From Malus domestica (taxonomy: Eukaryota > Streptophyta > Magnoliopsida > Rosales > Rosaceae), in NCBI RefSeq assembly GCF_042453785.1, contig NC_091661.1, positions 26,713,501 through 26,777,500 of the forward strand: DNA of 64,000 nucleotides, given 5' to 3'. The position numbers and the translations under genes are program-made. Below the pieces are notes generated by a model, which had not been told where the DNA came from, did no database searches, and saw nothing but the letters and a program-made list of their open reading frames with translations. Shown here piece after piece: positions 1 to 13,249 of the stretch (positions are counted from its first letter, which is position 1; every line of letters begins with the position of its first letter).

Positions 1-448
1 TTTTCCCCTATCCTCATAGCACACATGTCAAAATAGCCCCAAAATACATAATTTTCAGCACTGACAAGGACGTTAAATACAGAGTTCGAGGATGTAACAG
101 ATATGGACGAACTCTGCATAAAATTTCAAGCATCTAATTAGCTGGTTTTTTTCTCTTCTGCTGAATACACATCCTGGATTAAGCTCTACTGATCTGTGAG
201 CTATTTCAATTGCTACTCATCTGCTGAAGGTGCCCCGGTCTATCCTTCTATCTCTGTTCTCAGGTTTTTTTTAGCCAACCCATCTCATTCCTCCCCCTCC
301 CTGCACCAAAAACTCATTATTTTAAATTTCTTAGTTTTGCAGGTTCCTAAAACCGTGTAAACATTCACTTGTTGAAATCATCAATGGGAGAGTGTTTGTG
401 TGGGTTTCCTGGGTTGCATTTTTAAAGAGTTGAAAGTCTTACCATTTT
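1..448 (+). other. Upstream/leader region of the first gene
   Basis: No coding segment is visible. The stretch is AT-rich with a pyrimidine-rich section around 285-330 and probably holds promoter and 5' untranslated sequence of the gene starting at 449. I see no clear TATA box. Confidence 0.4.
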
Positions 449-3400
449 ATGGAAGATTGTCAAGTGGGGTTATCATATTCCCCTTATTTTCAATCTTCTT
501 CCTCCTCCACTAAGAGCTTGTTGAGGACGATGGATGCAGAAGTGTGGTCCTCTCTAGAACAAAGGACCCAAGAGATTTTACGGACTATTCAACCAAATGT
601 TGAATCTGAGTTGAGGCGGAGGATTTTTACTAATTATGTTCATGGGCTTCTTGTATGTCATTTGCCACCAGAGGTGAGAAGTTCCCCATCTCCCTACTTT
701 CTTTTTTATATTTTTGCTACTTGGCGCGAAGAGAAATCAGCAGTGGTGGATTTTTTATTTTATTCTATTTTTTTTATAACTGTAACCAAGCTTCTTTAAA
801 GTCTGTTCGTGAGGAATTAAAATTGTACTTCATCACATTGCTATAGGTCTGTGCTTCATAATTTTGGGTTCATTGATTACCTCTGTATGTTTTCTAGATT
901 GGTAAATCTCAATGTCTTAAGATGGAAGAATGTCAGTAAAATTAAAATCTATAAAAGGGCCTGGATTTATCTATGTGTATCCATTTCTGTGATTAGATGT
1001 ATGCTCCCTCCCTAGCATTTCGAAGCATTCCCATTGTTACCTTTATCAATTGGATTCTCTAAGTATAGTCAGCATACCTAGTAATTTATTCGATTTCCTG
1101 TTGGCGCGGAAAGAGCTGAGCTACACTATGGAAGTGTGGTTTTTCGTTACAGCCAAACGAAACTAAACAAAGTTTTAGGCGTCAACATGAAGTAACTATT
1201 TGACATTGTAGCATGTCTGGATAATGAAATTGGTATCTCTTATCTGTTACAAAAAGAGCACAGAGTCATTCCTTAGATTTTGCTGATGTCTTCGATGCCA
1301 CTGCCACATGACCTAGTGTCGTATGTCCAGCTTTCAATGTCATCTTGGAGGGTTTTGTATTTCATTTTTATTACAAGTTGTATTCATAGGTTCTAGTTCT
1401 GTGAAAGTCTGACCTATCTTCATAGAACTTATTTATGCAGCTTCCATAACATTAAGCATCCAGTACGTTAACTGTTTGTGTTGGATATGCTTTTAGGGTT
1501 TGGCATGGAGGTGTTGGATATGCTTTTAGGGTTTTCCGCTTTTTTCTTTCTTGATCAATACATAATGTACGTGGCCATTCATTTTGGAATCTGATTGTCA
1601 CTCAAATCTGAAATCCACGTGTTTCATTCCGTGGACCTGAAATTAATATAATTGAGAGACACAGGATTTCGATGTTTTAACTTCTAACTGCTATTTGCAA
1701 TAAGAAAACTCTACTGGGGGAATCTTTGATTGATTCATTACAATTATTGTATGCTGCTATTTTAATATGCCTAAATTAATGTGAGCTTGTGGAACAGCTT
1801 GCGTTACAGTTCTACTCCTTTGGCTCATTCCCGTTGAAGGCCTATCTTCCTGATGGAGATATTGATTTGACTGCTCTCTGCCGTCCAAACTTGATGGAGG
1901 GGCTTGCTCGTAAAATCTGTGCGATCCTCAGGAGTCGTCAACCACAGGACTCCGAGTTCCAGATTAAGGATGTCCATTACATTCGCGCACGGGTTGAGAT
2001 TTCTTAGCTCCTTTTATCCTTTCCAATAATTGATCTGCATGTTTACTATATTTTTGGTTACATATTACATGTATCCTTTTTAGTATTTTCCTCCCTCATT
2101 CTTGATTGTCTGTTATTTCAGTTATTCGCATTAAGGGCTATTTACCCCTTTACTTTCACAAATGAAAATGTCCAAAAGCGAAAAGTTTGTCAATTCTTTC
2201 TTTTCTTCTCATTACAGTGCTAAGCATGAGGGCCACATCCTATCTCCATATCTTGAAATTAGACCAACATTAGTACTCTAGACCCCAATGACTTATGACC
2301 CTTGTTATGTTGGATTTTTCTCCATCTTGACAAGTGGTGATTCCCAAAAGTGTGTGATAAAATGAAGAAATATCTACTCAATCAATCCTCGCACCCTGGT
2401 ACCACATCAACCAAGGCTACACCTGTAAAAAGCACATCATATGTGTGCATGCCTAACACCTGTTTGGCACTTAAAAGACAGCTTATTAGTTTATGTTCAG
2501 AGTATAAAGACTTCTGCCTTGTTCTCATGAGTGGTTTTTATCCGCTCCCACTGTTGAAATTCTTATTAGGTTGTGAGAACTTCAACGAAAAGTTAATTTC
2601 GTGCTTATGAGCCTGAACCATTAATGTTCAGTTCTGATATAGAAAGGGTGAATAAGTTTGTAAACGTATGGATCGTGCATGCTAATTGTGATATAATTAT
2701 TTTCCATTTATTAGAAAATTGTGTGAACGGGTTGATTTAGTACATTCCAGGAAAATGGATAACTCAAACAGAAAGATGGGGGATGATCAGGGGATGCGCA
2801 CAAGGAAAACCAGAAATTGACAAAGATGGCATACATCGCAACCTCAAGATTCAAATTTAAGAATTGAGATCAAAAGCCCATTGCTCCACCTCCTCTTCCT
2901 CTTCTCCTCCTTGATATCCTCTATCCTACTTCCTGACTTTGCTCAATGTCACCTTCTCTTGGACTTATTTCTTCTATCCTCAAGCTACTGCTAAGCCAAA
3001 CTGTTTGGATTTATTTTTTATCTGAAATTTTATTTTTGGTGGTTTCTGTTTAATGTGAAATATTTATTGGATTGGTAGACAAATTATTTTAATGCTTTTG
3101 TCATAGTTTAAGGGAAGCATTTTCACTGCCTCAGTTGCTTTTTTTGTCTTAATAAATCAATCATGTTGCATAAAGGAGGTATTATCATTTCTTAACTTTA
3201 AAGGGGGGGATCCACTGTACTTTTTTGATATCGTTCTTGCTGGAATTTTGGGTGGTAGGTTAAGGTCGTAAAATTCTTTGTGAATAACATGGCAATTGAT
3301 ATTTCCTTCAATCAGACGGCCGGCCTCAATACACTGTGCTTTCTGGAGCAGGTTAAAATCTTAACCCTTGATAATATGAAGCTATTACTTAGAGTACTAA

Positions 3401-6400
3401 CTAGCATTCTTAAAAGCTTTCCTTCAGCTAGCTTGATTTTTTTTACAAGCTTAGTTAATTTCGTACTAATAATTGTAAATATAAACTTAGCTGCACTTGT
3501 AATTTTTGCAGTTAATTACTTTGAACTTCTTCTGTATAAGTTAACATGCTTCACTTCAACTTTTGGTTCTGATCTGTTGGCAGGTTTGAAGTTGGCTTAT
3601 CCCCAATTTTTTGTCGCTTTCTTTGCTTAGCTCCCCATTTACATAGACAATGTTTTGATGGTTCAGTTAATGTAGTCAGCTCCATCTGATTTTTTTTTTT
3701 TGTCGTTTTCATTCACTATAGCCGACCCCACTTAGTGGGAAAAGGCTTTGTTGTTGTTGTTGTTGTTGTTTTCATTCACATAAATGATTATTGTTCTACA
3801 TGGAAACATCTTAATTTTTCTGGGATAGTGGTAAACCAACAAACAATTTAACATGTCGAAGATCTTGAGTTCGAATCCCTCCAGCTTAAGCTTTTTGGCT
3901 CTTCAGTAGCGGAGGAGACTCATCTGAACAGCTTAATCTTTTTGTAGTAGTCGTAAACCAACAAAATATCTACACTTGGCAATACTTAATAACAACAAAA
4001 CTTATTAACATGCACACACGCGCGCCACACACACACACACACACACTCTCTCTCTCTCTCACTCTCTCATTTGAAAATTTTAATGTTCCTCTTTAACTGA
4101 CATGCCTGGTGCTTTATACAGGTTGACCAACTGATCGGAAAAGACCATCTTTACAAAAAGAGTATTATCTTAACCAAAGCTTGGTGCTACTATGAGAGTC
4201 GAATTCTTGGGGCCCAATATGGCCTGATTGCATCATATGGACTGGAAACATTGGTGTTATTTATCATCAATCGCTTTCATTCATCGCTCCGTGGTCCGTT
4301 AGAGGTATTTCTTTTGTTTTGTTTCTTCAGTTCAGCAGTCACATTTACATCTGTAAGTGCTCAAACAAGACTTTGAAATTGTATGAACAGGTCCTGCATA
4401 GGTTTTTGGAATACTATAGCACATTTGATTGGGGCAACTATGGTATCAGTATAAATGGTCCATTTGCCTTATCTTCCCTTCCTGAAATCATAGGTAATTT
4501 ATGCTCAAATATGTGAATGTGTAACTGATCTGTTTACTCATTGATTAGAATCTTTTATCTGTATTATTTGCGACAGTGACACCCCAAAACGAGGGGGAAG
4601 AATTTCTCCTGAGCGAGGAGTTTGTAAGAGAGTGCAGGCTGGTGTTTCCAGATCCAGCTGTGGCAAACGCAGCTAGAGTTGATGAATTCCAAATTAAGTT
4701 CCTCAACATAGTGGATCCTCTAAAGGACAACAACAATCTAGGCTGTAGCGTCAGTAAAGGTACTCGACCACTTCACCTGCTGGATCAGTTTTTTGTTCAC
4801 TCTCTTAAAAAAAAAAAACATTTTTGTTCACTCATTTTGAGATGACTGAATTTGCAATATACTGTATTATCCCTGGTAAATGAAAGTGGGAATATCTATT
4901 CTTCCTCCATCATCGTTAATGTGATAAACTTGAAGCAGAATATTAGTGAATAACAAAGTCGCAACAGATATGTTTGTATCATTTAAAGGTTTCTCCATTG
5001 TGACCAAAAGGCCATAGGTTCAGGCAACAGAAAGGTTGCTCCTTTGTGACCAAAAGGTCACAGGTTCGAATCGTGGAAACAGCCTCTTTGCAACGCAAGG
5101 GTAAGGCTGTGTACGATAGATGTTCCCTCCCTGACCCTCACAAAGCGGGGAGCCTTGTTAGCTTGGGGTCGCCTTTTTTTATTTAAAGCATGTTCAAGGA
5201 GAGATTTAAGTATATCATACTATTAACATTTTTACGCATGAAGCTGTTATTTTAAGAGTTTAATCTATGTGCCCTTATGCCGAAAATGTTTGTAGAGTAG
5301 ATTATAGTTACCTTGATAATTGGCATAACTATCCAATAATTAAATTAGTAGACAAAATCTTGTATTTAAGACAATGACGTTTTCTTAATAAGGTATGATT
5401 TACAAAGCATAAATTTGGTATATTTTTAATAATCTTTAATTCATATAGATTTCCATTTTTTTTAAATCTCTTATTCAAAGTGCTTACTTTCCGTTCTAGT
5501 GTATGTCTATTTCTTACCCGTTCTGTATGCTAATTAGCTGACATGCTGAACCACCTAATCTTCTCCAGGAAACTTCTGTCGTATAAGATCTGCTTTTTCC
5601 CTTGGGGTTAAAAAATTTCGAGAAGTATTAATGCTACCAGGTGAACGCAGAGGCATGGCACTTGACAAATTCTTCGCGACCACTCTAGATAGGAATGGGG
5701 GTGGACAGAGAGCAGATCTGGCAACTCCTGTCCCTGGATTTGGTACTGGAACATCTGAAAAATCTGACCTCACTGGGGACTACGAAGAATATTGTGATAG
5801 CCTGTTGTCTGCAAATGCATATCAGTTTTCTATTACACACAACAGTGCTCCACCTTTTGAAGCCGATGACATGAGCAAATGGAATGCCCTGGTTCATACG
5901 GCTCAACAAGATGGGAATGTCATTTTTCAAATGGCAGAAAATGCAGACCAAATCTTTTCATGTCGCCTTCCTCACCGGGTATATTGAATTCAACTCAATT
6001 CTTTAGTTCAAATTAAAATTTTAGATACTGCTGATCTCTTCTTCCTCTTTTGTTTCAACTTTGGACTGTAAAAGATGACTGACTGGCTTTCTTATCCCAA
6101 AATAAAATACTTCAGGTAATGCAGAATCAAAATAATTCCACCAATGTGCCTCCAAGAGCGAGGGGAAAAGTCCCGGAGTCTAGCAGCTGCGGTCTGAGGA
6201 TGAAATCACTTCAAAAGACTAACCAAGTTGAGGTTTCCATCAAAGCAGGCCCGAGTGAAAATGCTCCTTGGTTTAAATTTTTACCTGAAGAACAAAATGA
6301 TTCCACCAATGTGTCTCCAAGAGCGAGGGGAAAGATCCCGGAGTCTAGCAGCCGTTGTCCAAGGATGAAATTGCCTCAAAAGACTAACCAAGTTGAGGTT

Positions 6401-6712
6401 TCCACCGAAGCAGGCCCAAGTGAAAATGCTCCCCAGTTTAAATTTTCACCTGAAGAATTCCCACAGCTTCCTGGCACTCAAATGCCTTCATCATCAGATG
6501 TACATCAATCTGCTCAGACTGAATTGGCATCTCCTCCAGCCAAGGAATTCCCACAGGTTACCGCAGCGACGTAAGGCCATTTTCATCTCTTGAGAGTTTC
6601 TTGCCATATTTAAGATAGCAACTGATGTACCCTTTTAAATGGTTAACTCTGCAGGATTTGCTTTAAGAGGTTCAAGCTAGACAATGATAATGACTTCCCC
6701 CCCTTGACCTAA
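449..6712 (+). CDS. Nucleotidyltransferase, PAP/OAS1 substrate-binding type (TRF4/cid14-like)
   Basis: Nine exons read from splice sites: 449-673, 1786-1992 (acceptor 1798 is also in frame), 3259-3351, 4122-4304, 4391-4493, 4577-4759, 5569-5978, 6116-6570 and 6655-6712. Phases agree at every junction and the sum is 638 codons plus stop. The catalytic core is visible: FGSFPLKAYLPDGDIDL supplies the G-S pair and two metal-binding aspartates, and AIDISFNQ in exon 3 the third. Exons 4-7 carry the PAP/OAS1 substrate-binding part, with SIILTKAWCYYESRILGA and NNLGCSVSKGNFCRIRSAF, both typical of the plant proteins. The family adds nucleotides to RNA 3' ends; the exact substrate cannot be told. The C-terminal tail is low-complexity, contains a 55-residue duplication and ends NDNDFPPLT. 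The exon 1/2 junction is the least certain point. Confidence 0.87.
3690..3900 (+). repeat. SINE fragments in intron 3
   Basis: At 3722-3771 the sequence GACCCCACTTAGTGGGA is followed by a run of TTG triplets, as at the 3' end of plant TTG-tailed SINEs. At about 3825-3890 a tRNA-like segment has a box-B-like GAGTTCGAATCCC. Both are degenerate pieces in an intron of the nucleotidyltransferase gene. Confidence 0.5.
4021..4071. repeat. (CA)n(CT)n microsatellite
   Basis: An uninterrupted run of CA repeats passes into CT repeats just upstream of exon 4 of the nucleotidyltransferase gene. Confidence 0.9.
4989..5187 (+). mobile_element. Au-type SINE in intron 6
   Basis: The segment has the order seen in plant Au SINEs: tRNA-like head with GGTTCGAATCGTGG, then AACAGCCTCTTTGCAACG, GGGTAAGGCTGTGTACG, a CCCTCCCTGACCCT stretch, AAAGCGGGGAGCC and a terminal T run. 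The head is partly duplicated: GTGACCAAAAGG occurs twice about 50 bp apart. It lies on the sense strand of the host intron. Confidence 0.75.
6128..6457 (+). repeat. In-frame 165-bp tandem duplication in exon 8
   Basis: Copy 1 (6128-6292) and copy 2 (6293-6457) are direct repeats with a 165-bp period, which is 55 codons, so the frame is kept. Each copy encodes an STNV.PRARGK.PESSS block followed by QKTNQVEVS and AGPSENAP. The copies differ by several substitutions, so the duplication is not brand new. Confidence 0.92.
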
Positions 6713-7168
6713 TGGCGGCACCGAGGTGGCAAATGTGGATTAGCTCAGTTGACCAGCACAATGTGTCTACCCCTTTGAGTCCGATCTCAAATCCTTTTGA
6801 AGTTTAAATAAAAAACGCTGAGACATCAATTTCGTTTTGTGTTTCCGATTTCGCTATTTGAACTTGTGCATAAATGTTGAAGTTTTCCTTTGGTTTCTGG
6901 TTACTGAGATATTATCCTATAAATGTTGAATGTTGGAGTTTCACATTTAGGTATCATTATTTCAACAGCTGATGGTTCCGAATAAGTACGCAGTCATATA
7001 CAAACTGCGGTACGATACTTTTATGTGAGCAACATACATTACAGATAGGCACTTCGATCGTCGCCAAGTTCTGCAAAACCCTAGAGATTTACAGCCGTGA
7101 ACTGTTGCAGACAACGGTTGTGATGCGTTAACAGATGGACGCCGCCTTTTGCTGGAACCATTTTAAGG
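6713..7168. other. Intergenic region between convergent genes
   Basis: The two neighbouring genes end facing each other here, so this holds both 3' untranslated regions. At 6737-6800 a tRNA-like piece (TTAGCTCAGTTGACCAGCAC and a weak box B) looks like a decayed SINE head. I see no further gene. Confidence 0.5.
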
Positions 7169-10100
7169 CTAAGCTATATTTCTGAGCGAGGTGGTATGGG
7201 GAGTAAAAATGTACATCAGGCAGTCGTGAGCGTCAACTTGAGCACCAAATGATGATACTGCATCGACCGCTACTTCCTTGTGCTGCAGGAAATTTGGATG
7301 CCATATAAGCATGAAACGAATAAGTTCATAGAAGGAGAATGAAACGAATTAAAGCTGTCAATGGATGAAATTGTTATACGTCGTATAGGTCAGTTTCGTT
7401 ACCTGCCACAAATCTCTCACTGAGACACTAATGCCGGATTTGAGTCCAAGTGCTTCCCATGTAGCTGTTATGGTATTTGCTTTCGAGCAACGGTTCCAGA
7501 GAACAACGGCCCATCGATAGCCTGATAGAGGACCTGCCCAAACCTGGAAAACAGAATTATCACCAAAGTTTTAACGAAACAGTTGATATACAACAGGCTT
7601 ATGTTAAAGATCCAAAAGATGTAACGAACTTCTCCCTTGGCTCGTAATGATATATGCGAAGGGAGATATATTCTGTCAGAGTACCATAGATACTAAATCT
7701 ATCAACCAGATATACAAATTTTATCCTATCAAGTTTCGACTAAGCAATCACTACAACTTTGTACAGCACAAGAAAGGGGGGAAAACCTGATAGCAGCCAT
7801 CTGGTCCAGAAACATTAACCTTCCTTCCCTGAACCCCAAGTGGATCTGCAAAAACAAAAACATTCCTCTTTTAGTTTCAGAACTTCATAGTTCAAAAGAC
7901 TGATATGGCAAAAATGATACTTTCAACCGAACCGATTAGCACCAAATTTTCACCTTGGTTTACAGCAATAACCTCCTCATTGCTTAGAATCTCAAATGTT
8001 TCTGCAGTCATGTTTCTCACATCGCAACCAATCAAAAGAGGGGCCTGGATATTCGAACGCCCAATTCTCAGTATGTGAAGAACTAGAAAGTATATGAATC
8101 GAGCCAAGGACAAAACAGTTCATATGCAACATGTATTATGATGCCCCTTGTGCAAGATAGAATTGAACTAAATTCGTTATATGGACCGCAGAACAAATAA
8201 AAGCCATTATGACTTACGAAAATGATACTTTTACTCAGACTAGACAGCGTGGTCAAAACTGATATTAAATATGAAATAAAGCAGCCGAGAGAAAACAAGT
8301 AGCTTCTTTGAACTGCTCATATAAGATTATTTTTGTGACACAACTATGCAAGACAATGGATGAAGGTTCGATCTGAATTATGGGAGCGACATGCCAGGAA
8401 GAAAGGAGCAGAAGTTTAAGGACCTTCATCAAAGCCCAGATGCTAAAATGAGAACGGTACTCCTGGTAAGTCATGCCTCCATTGCCAACTTCCAACATAT
8501 CGGGATCTGCCCAAAATAAAAAGATGGGGCATGAAAAATAAATCACAGTTGGAGTACTGATACCTAATATCTATGCCTGTTTCGAAAAGCTCATGTTTAT
8601 ACCATTCCATCCACCAGGTCCTGCATATGCTGCCCACTTGTCATTCAAATCAGCAATTGCTGTCATGCTAAATAACATAAGAACAGACAACACTGAAGAT
8701 TTTATTAAGAGTAAAACTGCAGGATCATGTATATAAAACCTTGCAGCCAAATAATAACAGCAAGAAAGAATGATGGACAACAAATGTGAGACATTCTTGT
8801 ACAATTTCTACAATTTCTGAAATAAATGCACATATATGAACGATCAACTTGGAAGTTACAAAGCACTTTTAAGGGTCCTCTAAGGTGAAAGCATATACCA
8901 CAAACCATTTCTGAGGGTTTACTACAAAATTACAAATGATGGTTTCAGTGTGTGCAAGTAGAACTATGATGTAACCCCAGACACTGAAGTTACTGTCCAA
9001 GTTAATGGATGAAGAGTTATAACCTCGCCCAACTATCATTGATGTCGTCTGTAGTACGCCAACTATTTCCGAGCTTGCCAGCCCATAAAGCAGGGTCGTC
9101 AACACCCCTGTCAAATAAAGAATTTATGAATCAGGATTTCCATAAACTTAAAGTGAACTAATCCAAATATTATAACACAGATCAATAAACTGGATTACCA
9201 TTCACAAATCGAATAGAAAATTGTGCGTCCAGACACATTTAGGGCCTCACGCATTGGTGGGTATCTGGAAAGTATGAAACCACATCAAATAAATTTATAG
9301 CTACTGAATGCAATACCCTCGCAATTAAAGTTGAGAGTAAGAATAGCCAATACCGTTCCTTTGGTGGGATCCCCAGGTTATAACAGTTGTCATACTTCAG
9401 ATAATCCACACCCTAAAAATACAACATTACTCCTTGATTATAAATAATATCGTAAGAAAAGGAATGGCTATAATTCCAAAATAATAATTCTCAACAAAAC
9501 TCATGCATCCCAAACTTTGATTGCAAAAAATTGTTGAGCGGAGATAAGGGGAAAAGATTACATACTGTCAAATATTTGAGCAACTCCACTTTTTTGCAAA
9601 CATTGATTAAGTCTATTAACATTGAGAGTAATCAAAATAGAAGGCTTTAAATTTAGTAGTAATGAGCTCACAGGTGAATCTGTTCTACTTGTATTTCAGT
9701 CTTTGACTTACAAAAGCAATATAAAATGCAGAAACAGTGCACTATGAATGCCCGCTAAACCAAATATAGACATTCAACAAAAATTGAATCGAGGAAACAG
9801 AAACTAACCCAAGAAGCAAACAGCTTTGCATCATCACTTTCATGATAAAGTGATCCAGGTCGAACTTGACATGTAAAAGCCCTACAAAATAGAATCAGTG
9901 GGAAGTAGTCAGGAAACTGTACTGAGTATAACACAATTCATATTGAAATAAAAATACATAGAGTTTCATTCATTCTACCCAGCGTCAGAATAAATTCCAA
10001 GCTTGAGTCCTTTTCCATGTATATAATCAGCAAGTGCTTTAATTCCCGATGGAAATGCTTTAGGATCCGGGACCAATTGACCCTGAAACAAGAACAGTTC

Positions 10101-11384
10101 GAAATTCAAAAATTAAGCATACATCAAATGATCAAATTCACAATTTTACAAGGACGTGGATTTCCATGCTAGAACCTCTATCGGAAAATTTATATTCTTC
10201 CATGTTTGTGCGCATATATCGGTAGAGTGGAGAAGAACTTATAGCTACTGGACAGAGATATGATTTTGAAAAGTTGCACTTAAATAATTTAAAGCAAAAG
10301 TGCCTTCATATACAATGAAGACGGGTATTCCCCAGAGACCACAAATTATAGAGATAGTGAGAAATATATCTTGGTTAAGTAATGCAATTCAACTGACCTC
10401 AGAATTTCGTGTTGGACACCAGCAATCATCTGCATATATTGACATTGCATTACATCGTAAGTATAAGCAAGTGTTAAGTTTACTAAATACTTAAGGTTTG
10501 CCAGAATGATACCTATATTGACATACACATAGCCCAAATCAGCTAAGCCAGTTGAGATGAGCGCATCAGCTGTCCATCATCAAAATACATGTTAGTACTT
10601 TCACAAAATTCGATTGCGGATGAAGAAATGTTATACTTCATTGAACTGATCGAATCATAATGGTCATTTTCCCCAATTAATATAAGCATATTTCACCATG
10701 TGCCGGATACACCGGCACAAAACCAACCATTGATGCAATAAGGAAATGCAACGAATGATCTATAAATGGTATCGGAGCAGAATCAATCGCAACGAAAGGA
10801 GATGAACAATGAAAGCACAAAATTTACCGGTTTCTTTGATCACGGTTTCATCAATATTGCAAGCAAAGAAATTCCAGCTATTCCACCTGCCCACATATAG
10901 TACAATACTCAATTAACACAATTACAATGTCAAGAAGTGAAATTCCCTTCATGTATCCAAAAACAAGTAAACCACCAAAAGGGTAACTATAAAGCTGTAA
11001 TTCCAAGCTACCCAATTCCAAAAACCCACAAAAATTTCCAATTGACACATAAAGATTTAATTTTTTCCATCAAAAACAAACAATCCAAAAAGTGGGTAGG
11101 AGTAAGCAGACGAAGAAAGAACAGACTTCAAAGACTACAAGTTAGAGAGACAGAGAGAAAGAGAGAGAGAGGAACCCCATCTGAGGCGTTTGAGCCAAGC
11201 CGTTGTTGAGCTGCAAAATCCCATACTTGGAAGTATCAAAAATCCGATTAAATGTTGGTCTTTTAATACTGGGCTTCTCCTGGGTTTGCAGGACAGGCGT
11301 TAATCTGACTGCAACTGCCAAGGAGACAACCGATAGAGAGAGAATCAGAGTGTAGAGAGAGAGAGTGATCTTCCTCTTCGCCAT
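7169..11384 (-). CDS. Alpha-galactosidase, glycoside hydrolase family 27
   Basis: Fifteen exons on the minus strand: 11384-11176, 10886-10828, 10569-10513, 10429-10398, 10082-9979, 9881-9809, 9412-9354, 9264-9199, 9107-9024, 8667-8603, 8506-8424, 8044-7954, 7845-7787, 7543-7403 and 7282-7169. All junctions are GT-AG with matching phases, giving 431 residues. The enzyme removes terminal alpha-1,6-linked galactose from raffinose-type sugars and galactomannan. The N-terminus has a hydrophobic signal-peptide-like stretch (about residues 1-26), implying secretion or vacuolar targeting. Family landmarks are [34 protein letters not shown] with the nucleophile Asp, and [10 protein letters not shown] with the acid/base Asp. 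The C-terminal beta domain ends [17 protein letters not shown]. Length fits plant family members and I see no lesion, so the gene is probably functional. Confidence 0.93.
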
Positions 11385-11540
11385 CGTTGAATGAATGCTC
11401 TGTTTTTTTTCCCTTCCTCTATCTTCTTTTGGCTTTTTTAAAACTGAGAGTCCGTGAATCGGAAGGAACCCAGAATATTAGACAAAGAATGAAAATAGCG
11501 ACGTGGGATATCAGAGCAAACACCCGCCAATTTGTTATTG

Positions 11541-11688
11541 GTAATATTAGGAAATTAAATTTGTAGATTATTTATAAATTAAATTGTTATCAATAGAATA
11601 TAAACATGTTTATCAACATTTATAATAATTCAATCATTAATTTTTAATTTATCAATTTTTTTTCTACAAATTTAGTCTCTAGCATTAC
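11541..11688. mobile_element. 148-bp MITE, copy 1
   Basis: The element starts GTAATATTAGGAAATTAAAT and ends with its inverted counterpart AGTCTCTAGCATTAC. It has exactly the length of a second copy at 12474-12621 and is related to it throughout. It is AT-rich and non-coding. Confidence 0.72.
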
Positions 11689-12473
11689 TTATTTTTCATT
11701 TATTTTCAAAAAACAAAAATGTCAATCTTACCACATTTATTAGTGAGAGATTTTTTAGTGTACCAAAAGTATAATTCGGTACACTTCAATATCATAATAC
11801 AAGTAGTTAGATATTTGAAGAAAAGAATTTTAATCACTTATTTTATGCCACTTGATGTACATAGTCGTAATTTCAGTACACCTGAAAATTTTCTCTACTA
11901 ATAAAATGAGATACTTATGTTAGTGAGCTCTGTTTCTATTAAAAATATAGTACAAATAGGATATGAAATTGTAGTAATTATACCTTTACTCTCCTTTTAT
12001 TACAAATTAAATAATTATATTATGTTACTAGTGTATTGAAAGGTTAAACTCAAGTCTCTTTCTCAGAATAGATAATATATTTTATTAAAAAAAAATTATT
12101 GAATTATTCTCGAAGAATCAAGCAACAATTAAGGCTTATCCTCTAATTGTCATGTCATGAGTCATCATCTCATTTTTGGATTTACGTATTTTTTTATTAT
12201 TCATATCAAATTATGATTTTGATCTTTGTAATTAGGGTGAAGTTGTTTTTGGGTTTCTTTAGTTTTGCAATTGACTCGTGTGTGTTGTTACATTTTTTTT
12301 TTTAACTACCCCACCCTTACCCACACCCTCACCACTAGGCCAGTGGTGAATTGCGATTGAAAAGGCAAATTTCAATTGTTACATGTGACAATTGAAAAGA
12401 AAATTCAACGTTACTTTATATAAGTTATTTTTGCATATACGTGAATTGCGATTTGCAGCAAATGAAAAAAAAT
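11689..12473. other. AT-rich intergenic DNA
   Basis: Very AT-rich sequence between the two copies of the 148-bp MITE. I see no gene, RNA or recognisable element. Confidence 0.5.
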
Positions 12474-12621
12474 GTAATGTTAGGAAGATTAAATTTGTAG
12501 ATAAAAGTTGTAAACTAAATGATGTGTCATCAATATAAAATGTGCACGTTTATCAACCGTTAATCAATAATTCAATCGTCAAGATGAAGTTTATCTACAA
12601 ATTTAATATCTCTAGCATTAC
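12474..12621. mobile_element. 148-bp MITE, copy 2
   Basis: This copy starts GTAATGTTAGGAAGATTAAA and ends AATATCTCTAGCATTAC. Terminal inverted repeats of about 28 bp (GTAATG.TAG...TTAAATTTGTAGAT) are clearer here than in copy 1. The family is not assigned because no convincing target-site duplication is visible. Confidence 0.75.
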
Positions 12622-13044
12622 CTGAAAAAAAAAATAATGAATCCATAAAGATGAAGTTTTTCTTTTAAGTGTAGAACTACGTTACAAACATGTCATTTGG
12701 AGATGACATCAAGTCATTGACCATATGGCACTTGATAAGCATAAGATGGTAAACAAGTAAAGCTTTCGACCAAAAAGAAAAAGTAAAGTGAAGCCTTGTT
12801 CTCCACTTAATTATCTGCTAATTTTTCAAAGGGTGGCAATGGATAGAGATTACTTGCAAAGCTTTCCCTTTTTTTTTTTTTTTTTTTTTTTTTCGGAAAC
12901 TACTTGCAAAGCTTCTAAAACCAAGGTCTAATAGACTAATTGACTGACGGCTAGGTTGTACAGTTTTGTTAGTTAGGGCACCAAGCAGCTGCGCCTACAC
13001 ATTCATCTTTCTTGATTTCAAAACTAACTTACTTTAGTCACTTA
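12622..13044. other. Intergenic DNA with a poly-T run
   Basis: A T run lies at about 12870-12893, flanked by a short direct repeat of ACTTGCAAAGCTT at 12853 and 12901. That could be a target duplication around a small poly-T-ended insertion. Nothing else is recognisable. Confidence 0.4.
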
Positions 13045-13200
13045 GTATTATGGTCTGATGGTATTTCTCTTCATTTAGAGGTAAGGGGTCTTAGATTCGA
13101 ATCTTGTGAATGACGAATTCAATACCAAATTAAGTTGTTCATTGTATAGCTTAGTCGTCTCCCCCCTTAGTGTAAAAGAGCGATGTACTAAAAAAAAAAA
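13045..13200 (+). mobile_element. tRNA-derived SINE
   Basis: A box-A-like TATGGTCTGATGGTATTTC is followed by the box-B-like TTAGATTCGAATCTTGTG, then a SINE body (AATTCAATACCAAATTAAG, TAGCTTAGTCGTCTCCCCCC, GTGTAAAAGAGCGATGTAC) and a terminal A run. That order is standard for plant tRNA-derived SINEs. Confidence 0.72.
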
Positions 13201-13249
13201 CTGCTTAATTTTCTCATCACTAATTAGAAAACACCGATAAGAATATTCA

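Noticed and set aside
10937-11209. 90-residue plus-strand frame
   Set aside because: Antisense to exon 1 and intron 1 of the alpha-galactosidase gene.
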